NCBI RefSeq assembly: GCF_030864005.1 | Contig: NZ_CP132976.1 | Location: forward strand, 248,001 to 312,000 | DNA from: Achromobacter seleniivolatilans | GTDB lineage: Bacteria; Pseudomonadota; Gammaproteobacteria; Burkholderiales; Burkholderiaceae_B | Length of the DNA stretch: 64,000 bases | Direction: 5' to 3' | Shown: in pieces, positions 59,554 through 64,000 of the stretch | How the letters are laid out: each line of letters begins with the position of its first letter | Numbering within the stretch: position 1 is the first letter of the stretch | Translations under genes and position numbers: made by a program | Notes under the pieces: model-generated | Told to the model about the DNA's origin: nothing | The model's database searches: none | Seen by the model: the letters and a program-made list of their open reading frames with translations, nothing else

Positions 59554-61245
59554 TCACTTCTTGGCCGAGAGGCCGCCCAACAGGCCACCGAGCAAACCGC
59601 CGTTCGCCGCGCCGCCTGTGGTCGTGCCCGCGCTGCCCGTCACGCCGCCGAGCAGACCGCCCAGCAACCCGCCGTTGCTCGCCCCTGCTGCGGCGCCGCC
59701 ACCGGCGCTGCCGCCGGCACTAACCCCCGCGCCGGCACCCGTGCCCGTCGTCGCACCCACCGACACGCCACCGCCGATCACGCCGCCCACCAGCCCGCCG
59801 AGCAAGCCGCCATTGTTCGCGCCGCCAGAAGCACCCCCTCCAGCACCGCCCGTTGCTCCACCCGTCACGCCACCCAGCAAACCACCCAACAGGCCGCCAT
59901 TTGCCGTGGCGCCCGTTGCGCCGCCCACTGCGCCCGTCACGCCGCCCAACAGACCCGTCACTGGAGCCAGCAAGCCGCCAGCGCCACCGGCTACAGGCGT
60001 TCCACCCACGCCGCCGACACCGCCCAGGATGCCCGTGATGGGACTGAGCAAGCCGCCCGAGCCGCCAGCGCCGCCAGTGAGGCCGCCTGTTACGCCACCC
60101 AAGCCCAAACCGCCGGTCAACGAAGCCACGGCGCCGGTGGCGTTTGCCAATGTTGCGCCCAGCGGGTTGGTGTTACCCGGCGTAGCGTTGAGCAGACCGC
60201 CTGCACTGGAGACTGCGCCGCCCAGGCCTTGCAGCACGCCGTTCAGGCCAGCAGCGCCGCCAGGCAGCGAGCCGCCCGCGTTGGCCACGGTGCCACCCAG
60301 GCTCGTCAACAAGCCAGCGACTGGGGCGCCGAGCTGGGTCGTTGCGCCGACTTGCTGCGTCAGGCCGACTACCGTGCGGCCCAGGGGGCTTGCAGTGGGG
60401 TCAACTGCTGCGCCCAGACCCGCCAGAGTGGGTTGCAGGCCCAGCGGCAACACGTTGTCTACGGACTTGCCCACGTTGCCCAGCGCTGGTTCCAGCAGCG
60501 GGGTGGATGGTCCGCCCAGCACGCCTCCAGTGATGCCACCAGCGGCTTGCGTCAAAGGGTTCAAGAGGCCGCCTTGGCCAGACAGCCCAGCCGTCAAGGC
60601 GCCGACCGCGTTGGTCGCATTCCCCAACACCGTCGTCAAGGGCTGCGGATTGTTCGCACTGGCATTCAACAGGCCACCGGTGCTGGCCACCGTCTTGCCC
60701 AGGCCATCCACCAGACCGCCTACGCCGGTGCTCAGTCCGCCCGGCAGTCCGGCGCCCTTGACCGTGGCGCCCAGATCGCTGACCAGGCCGCCCACTTGTT
60801 TAACCGTGCCATCAACCGGTTGACCCAAACCGGTAGTTGCGCCGATTTGCTGTGTCAGACCCACTACGGTATCGGCTACCGGCTTAATCGTCGGATCTAG
60901 CGCCTTGCCCACGCCGCCGAGCGTCGTGCCCAGATTTAACGGCAGCGTGTTATCGACCGCATTGCCGGTATTGCCCAACGTCGTTTGCAACAGGCCGGTG
61001 GTAACCGGATTGGTGGGGGTCGTCGGGTCAGTCGGGGTGGTGGGATTAGTGGGATTGGTCGGGTTGGTGGGATTGGTGGGATTGGAGCCACCGGGGTTCG
61101 TCGGGATAACCGTGCCGGGCAGGCCTGCGGACTTGCTTCCGCCGCCGCCGCCACCGCAAGCAGCCAAGGCGCTCATCAGAGCAGCTGCCATGACGGTGGA
61201 AGTCAGAATACGTTGCATGCGATGTGCGTCGATCTTGGTATACAT
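59554..61245 (-). CDS. Gly/Leu-rich repeat lipoprotein, putative surface protein
   Basis: A 563-residue protein with no recognised enzymatic domain. The signal ends at the lipobox LAAC (Cys30), followed by a glycine run and a Thr/Pro/Asn linker of NPT units (about 50-80). Residues 88-226 and 253-384 are two diverged copies of one unit, sharing VDNxLPL, LDPT or VDPT, TVVGLTQQxGATT, GLPGG or SLPGG, STGGLLNA or SAGGLLNA, and LGNATNAV or LANATGAV. The tail (about 385-563) is Gly-rich with four blocks of NGGLLGGLLGGV type (starting near 449, 478, 524, 548). GAAGGAG precedes the ATG. The neighbour upstream is an FhaC/ShlB-type transporter, suggesting surface display. It has no TPS secretion domain, so the link is unproven. 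Confidence 0.72.
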   Translation of the reverse strand: MYTKIDAHRMQRILTSTVMAAALMSALAACGGGGGGSKSAGLPGTVIPTNPGGSNPTNPTNPTNPTNPTTPTDPTTPTNPVTTGLLQTTLGNTGNAVDNTLPLNLGTTLGGVGKALDPTIKPVADTVVGLTQQIGATTGLGQPVDGTVKQVGGLVSDLGATVKGAGLPGGLSTGVGGLVDGLGKTVASTGGLLNASANNPQPLTTVLGNATNAVGALTAGLSGQGGLLNPLTQAAGGITGGVLGGPSTPLLEPALGNVGKSVDNVLPLGLQPTLAGLGAAVDPTASPLGRTVVGLTQQVGATTQLGAPVAGLLTSLGGTVANAGGSLPGGAAGLNGVLQGLGGAVSSAGGLLNATPGNTNPLGATLANATGAVASLTGGLGLGGVTGGLTGGAGGSGGLLSPITGILGGVGGVGGTPVAGGAGGLLAPVTGLLGGVTGAVGGATGATANGGLLGGLLGGVTGGATGGAGGGASGGANNGGLLGGLVGGVIGGGVSVGATTGTGAGAGVSAGGSAGGGAAAGASNGGLLGGLLGGVTGSAGTTTGGAANGGLLGGLLGGLSAKK

Positions 61246-61336
61246 GGCGAGCTCCTTCGGTTGGATGAGTCAGGCGATGAAACTGCCCGATACAGCTCTA
61301 CATGCATAAACCGTGCCAATATTTTTCACGATGGCC

Positions 61337-61384
61337 TTTAATTGATTTTTTTCTGATAATTTCATTTAATAAAAATCAATTAAA
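61337..61384. repeat. AT-rich 14-bp inverted repeat upstream of the lipoprotein gene
   Basis: TTTAATTGATTTTT (61337-61350) and AAAAATCAATTAAA (61371-61384) are perfect inverted copies separated by 20 bp, 92-139 bp before the lipoprotein ATG. It may be an operator for a dimeric regulator such as the nearby MarR, or a leader-RNA stem. Confidence 0.6.
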
Positions 61385-61502
61385 TCAATGGCTTAGTATT
61401 TATTCCTAGGGTTTATACCCCTATTGGGAAAACCGTACTTTTGCGACCGTAAAAACCCTGCGAATGTTACGAATGACGGTCTATCGCCCGTTACGTTACG
61501 GG

Positions 61503-61520
61503 CGACGTTACGTAACGTCG
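61503..61520. repeat. Perfect 18-bp palindrome CGACGTTACGTAACGTCG
   Basis: CGACGTTACGTAACGTCG is its own reverse complement. It directly abuts the shorter inverted repeat CCCGT...ACGGG at 61487-61502, and TTACG/CGTTACG units recur through 61468-61520. This clustered pattern resembles a cooperative operator for a regulator of the lipoprotein gene. Confidence 0.55.
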
Positions 61521-61534
61521 TGTTTGGAACAGGC

Positions 61535-61566
61535 AAAAAAAAGCGCCTGTTCTAAACACAGGCGCT
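61535..61566 (-). terminator. Rho-independent terminator of the FhaC/ShlB-type gene
   Basis: AGCGCCTGT (61542-61550) pairs with ACAGGCGCT (61558-61566) across a 7-nt loop. On the minus strand it runs into eight T residues, starting within the stem-closing pair. It lies 25 bp past the transporter stop. Confidence 0.85.
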
Positions 61567-61590
61567 GGCGTGAACGATATAGGGACGGCG

Positions 61591-63300
61591 TCAGAACGCG
61601 TCGTAGAACAACGAGTAGTTCGCATTGAAGCGGACGTCACGATCATTGTTGACGGTGGCTGAACCGACGGGCTTGGCCACGTTGAAATCGAACAGATAGT
61701 ATTTATCGTCCGTGAAACGGATACCCAGCGCCACCGACGACAGGTGTCTTTGATTCAGCTCTTGCAACCCCTTGTTGTTGTACCAAGTGCGGGCGTAGTC
61801 GACCAACGCATACGGCTGAACGCTGGATAGATACTCCCAGCCAGTACCGAACCTGCGGTTGATCTCGGCCGAAACCCCGACGCCTTTGTCGCCGCTTTGT
61901 TCCCCTTGCGCATAACCCATGGCGTAACGCCAACTGCCGAAAGACACTTGTTCGGACGAAGGCAGAATATTGCTGGAGTATTGCGCCGCGCCCGACAAGG
62001 TCAGGCCAAATTGGGCAGGCAGCAGAAAGGTTTGCTTGGCGTTCAGGTTGTAGCGGGTGAAATCAAGGTCCAGGATAGGTGTGGCTGAGTATCCGTAGTT
62101 GGTGGAGATATCCTTCTTGGCCCCGGCGGCATCGAAACCCTTGGCCACCGCTAGCGTCACATCGGTCGATTTGGTTTCTGACACCTGGATGTAGCGCAGC
62201 TCAACGTTGGCCGCACGCACACGCGCGTCTTGCTGGAGCCAGCGATCCGTTGTGCGGGAGTCATACCGGTCTTTCGAATTGGCGGCGTAGACGCCCATCG
62301 TGCCGGTGAGTGAGCGGGTGTTGTTCAACAAGAAGGGGTAGCTCACGCCAACGCCGATACGATCGTTTTTTACACGCCGCTCAAAGCCCAGGTATTCGAT
62401 TGCGTCATCCTTGGGCTTTGCATCGTAGTGATAGCCGTCGACCTTGATCGCCAAGCCATCCGGCCCGATGGGCACACGGATTTCGCCCATCACATATTTC
62501 ACATCATCGGTATTGAATGGCACGGCGGCGGTCAGCTTCACCTGTTCGCCCAGCGGTGTCAGGCTGTTGGTGGCCATATTGACCAAGGGCTGCATGCCTG
62601 TGCCCAGATCGGCGACGCCACCCGTCAAACTGACCGGCTGCCGGCTGGCAGTCAAGACCAGTTCCGTCGCGCCGTCGGCGCGGCGGGGCAGATCGAGATT
62701 GGGCGTGAACTTCACGCCCGGCACGGTACGCATCAGATTCAGCTGGCGTTCCAGCGTGGCCTGCTTCAAAGGCCGGTCTTCTTTCAGAGGGCCTGCAAGC
62801 GTTTCAAGGCGGTCTTGCGCATTGCCGATATCGCCTTCGATCCGCACGTTGCCGATATAACCCTCGACCACAGTCACCACGACCAGGCCATTGGCGAACG
62901 TCTGGTTCTGCACCAGGGCGAAGGACAGCGGAAAGCCATTATCGCGATAGAGCTGAGTGATCCTGTCAACCTGCTGCACCAACTCGCCCAGGCTGATTTC
63001 CTTGCCTGACAAAGGGGTGAGGATGGCGGTCACTTGTTCAAACGGAATGGCATGCACACCGCTGACATCAAAGTTGCGCGGCACGATGCGCTGGGCAAGC
63101 CTGGCCTGCAACGCCATTTGCTCGGGCGTGGCGGTCTGCACCACCGGAGGAGGCTGGTTGGCGCTGGGGGGGCGTTCCAATTGCGGCATTGCGTCTACGG
63201 GGTTGCCCCGTAGCGGGCCATCCGCCAACGCGTTGGCGCTGAAGGTGAGAGTGCAGATAAGCGAGAGGGTTAGCGAACTTGCCGGGAACGTGCGTCTCAT
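61591..63300 (-). CDS. Two-partner secretion outer membrane transporter (ShlB/FhaC/HecB family)
   Basis: A 569-residue TpsB protein of the Omp85 superfamily. A signal peptide (about 1-26, ending NALA) leads to a Pro/Gln-rich linker, then POTRA domains (FDVSGVHAIPFEQVTAILTP; ITQLYRDNGFPLSFALVQNQ; LVVVTVVEGYIGNVRIEGDI). A 16-stranded barrel follows (from about 215; ELVLTASRQPVSLTGGVADL), ending in Phe (NANYSLFYDAF). It would export an exoprotein across the outer membrane. I prefer the ATG at 63300; a TTG six codons earlier is also in frame. No classic TpsA gene (NPNL/NPNGI motifs) is next to it. Confidence 0.88.
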   Translation of the reverse strand: MRRTFPASSLTLSLICTLTFSANALADGPLRGNPVDAMPQLERPPSANQPPPVVQTATPEQMALQARLAQRIVPRNFDVSGVHAIPFEQVTAILTPLSGKEISLGELVQQVDRITQLYRDNGFPLSFALVQNQTFANGLVVVTVVEGYIGNVRIEGDIGNAQDRLETLAGPLKEDRPLKQATLERQLNLMRTVPGVKFTPNLDLPRRADGATELVLTASRQPVSLTGGVADLGTGMQPLVNMATNSLTPLGEQVKLTAAVPFNTDDVKYVMGEIRVPIGPDGLAIKVDGYHYDAKPKDDAIEYLGFERRVKNDRIGVGVSYPFLLNNTRSLTGTMGVYAANSKDRYDSRTTDRWLQQDARVRAANVELRYIQVSETKSTDVTLAVAKGFDAAGAKKDISTNYGYSATPILDLDFTRYNLNAKQTFLLPAQFGLTLSGAAQYSSNILPSSEQVSFGSWRYAMGYAQGEQSGDKGVGVSAEINRRFGTGWEYLSSVQPYALVDYARTWYNNKGLQELNQRHLSSVALGIRFTDDKYYLFDFNVAKPVGSATVNNDRDVRFNANYSLFYDAF

Positions 63301-63792
63301 GCCTTTTATATCTCTCAAGCTGCTGGCCTGACCCCGTTAATCAGCCGCTATTTAATAAATACCAATTGAATAAGGGGACATAGCATTGATACGAAACTGT
63401 TTCCGTACGCCACAGGCGGTATGGTGCCAGCGCCCCTTGATAATGACAATTTATTTCATTGTGACCGGCTGGAAACAGCAGGATAACAACATTGATAATT
63501 TTTTTGTCATAGATGCATATACGATATGTCAGGGTTAACTAGCGGTTTTTAATAAGATTCATGCAATTTTCAGTGCAATAGTTACAAGTCCGATGCCGCA
63601 GTATTGCGAATATTAGTAGAAACCCTGATGTGTATTAAATGTTAATAGATAAGACTATATAAACGTATCAAAAACACATCGGCTATATGGGCTACCGGGA
63701 GTCCACCAGATGGGCGAGGATGACCGCAATATCAAACGCGCCAGCCACGTCGCTGTGCGCAGGGATCGCAGATTATTTCGCTGGGGCCGCTC
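63301..63792. other. AT-rich divergent intergenic region
   Basis: 492 bp between the transporter (minus) and the MHYT gene (plus), much more AT-rich than the surroundings. TTGATA (63492-63497) and AT-rich -10-like sequences (GCATAT at 63515, TATATAAA at 63656) could belong to promoters, but spacing is not decisive. CATAT-acg-ATATG (63516-63528) is a small inverted repeat. No gene was recognised. Confidence 0.45.
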
Positions 63793-64000
63793 ATGAACCC
63801 GGGCGATATCGTTCCGCTTTCATTCAACGGCGGTCTCGTGGCGCTGTCATTCTTGACCGCTGTGCTTGGGTCCTACGTGGCGCTGTTGGCGGCAGTCGGC
63901 ATCCGCACTGAAACGCAGGATGGCGAGATCCGCATTGGCTACATCCTCATCGGCGCCGTGGCGATGGGCGGCGTAGGTATCTGGAGCATGCATTTCATTG
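63793..64000 (+). CDS. MHYT-domain membrane sensor protein (N-terminal fragment)
   Basis: The first 69 codons of a gene cut by the window edge. Two hydrophobic helices (LVALSFLTAVLGSYVALLAA and IGYILIGAVAMGGVGIWSMH) are followed by MHF, the start of an M-H-Y/F motif. MHYT domains are thought to bind copper and sense O2, CO or NO, and are often fused to GGDEF-EAL or histidine-kinase modules. What follows here is outside the window. The start has GGGG six nt upstream. Confidence 0.72.
   Translation, partial: MNPGDIVPLSFNGGLVALSFLTAVLGSYVALLAAVGIRTETQDGEIRIGYILIGAVAMGGVGIWSMHFI

Larger units (their letters stand above)
61246..61590. other. Regulatory intergenic region with several inverted repeats
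   Basis: 345 bp between the transporter stop and the lipoprotein start, both minus strand. It contains the transporter's terminator (61535-61566), the perfect 18-bp palindrome at 61503-61520 beside CCCGT-TACGTT-ACGGG (61487-61502), and an AT-rich 14-bp inverted repeat (61337-61384). The lipoprotein promoter must lie here. An AT-rich stretch near 61380-61420 is the likeliest place, but no clear hexamer pair was picked. Confidence 0.5.

Noticed and set aside
59500..60900. Long plus-strand open frames opposite the lipoprotein gene (Pro/Pro/Ala-rich or Gln/Ala/Thr-rich)
   Set aside because: They are mirror images of the Gly-rich repeats on the minus strand. The minus-strand frame has a signal peptide, lipobox and ribosome site, whereas the plus-strand frames have low-complexity composition and no such features.
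61021..61085. Possible phase-variable short repeat in the NPT-coding stretch
   Set aside because: The repeated unit is 9 bp-like and imperfect at the DNA level. Unit changes would stay in frame, so slippage would alter linker length but not switch the gene on and off.
63687..63911. Plus-strand 74-residue open frame before and overlapping the MHYT gene
   Set aside because: It overlaps the MHYT-domain frame, has no domain or ribosome site, and its composition suggests a chance frame.

Overview
The window reads as a chromosomal stretch of a high-G+C Gram-negative betaproteobacterium. An Achromobacter- or Bordetella-like member of the Alcaligenaceae is the best fit. This is inferred from gene content and protein style (fad regulon with a PsrA-type regulator, gabD-gabT-MocR, hydantoinase plus NitT/TauT-type ABC genes, FhaC-type transporter), not from a database search. 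No rRNA, tRNA, insertion sequence, prophage or CRISPR array was seen.

Layout. (1) 1-6.6 kb, minus strand: a fatty-acid beta-oxidation block, psrA-like regulator, fadE, thiolase, fadB and the 5' end of fadL, with a CAAACGTTTG operator at the head. (2) 6.9-10.9 kb, plus strand: a GINT1/formyltransferase-like protein whose C-terminal half is strikingly AT-rich, a structured RNA-like intergenic region, then two LuxR-type regulators that lack the usual receiver phosphoacceptor aspartate. (3) 10.9-32.2 kb: a colanic-acid-like exopolysaccharide locus built outward from a divergent control region at 24.3-24.6 kb. The minus arm is wcaJ, gmm, manC, a VanZ-like gene, gmd, fcl, wzx, GT2, wzy, GT4, GT2, an acetyltransferase and a wcaI-like glycosyltransferase. 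The plus arm is wza, wzc, manB, pgi and galE. Together they supply GDP-mannose, GDP-fucose and UDP-galactose, build a lipid-linked repeat unit on a glucose-1-phosphate primer, flip and polymerise it, and export it. No Wzb phosphatase is present.

(4) 32.3-35.3 kb: serine acetyltransferase, sirtuin, and an inositol-monophosphatase-family gene flanked by GGTTGTCCACAG elements. (5) 35.4-39.9 kb: gabD-gabT with a divergent MocR regulator (GABA catabolism). (6) 39.9-48.2 kb: a DUF72 gene and a TetR regulator divergent from a five-gene hydantoinase/oxoprolinase plus ABC-import operon. (7) 48.4-52.3 kb: a UvrD-like helicase behind a LexA-like box, a CorA/ZntB transporter and a membrane-anchored nuclease-like protein. 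(8) 52.4-58.9 kb: a Yej/Opp-type peptide ABC transporter with two unusual membrane subunits.

(9) 58.9-63.3 kb, minus strand: an FhaC/ShlB-type outer-membrane transporter, a Gly/Leu-rich lipoprotein with internal duplication and four GGLLGGLLGG-type blocks, and a MarR regulator. Several strong inverted repeats lie between them. This is the most plausible candidate for a little-described system. The window ends inside an MHYT-domain membrane sensor gene.
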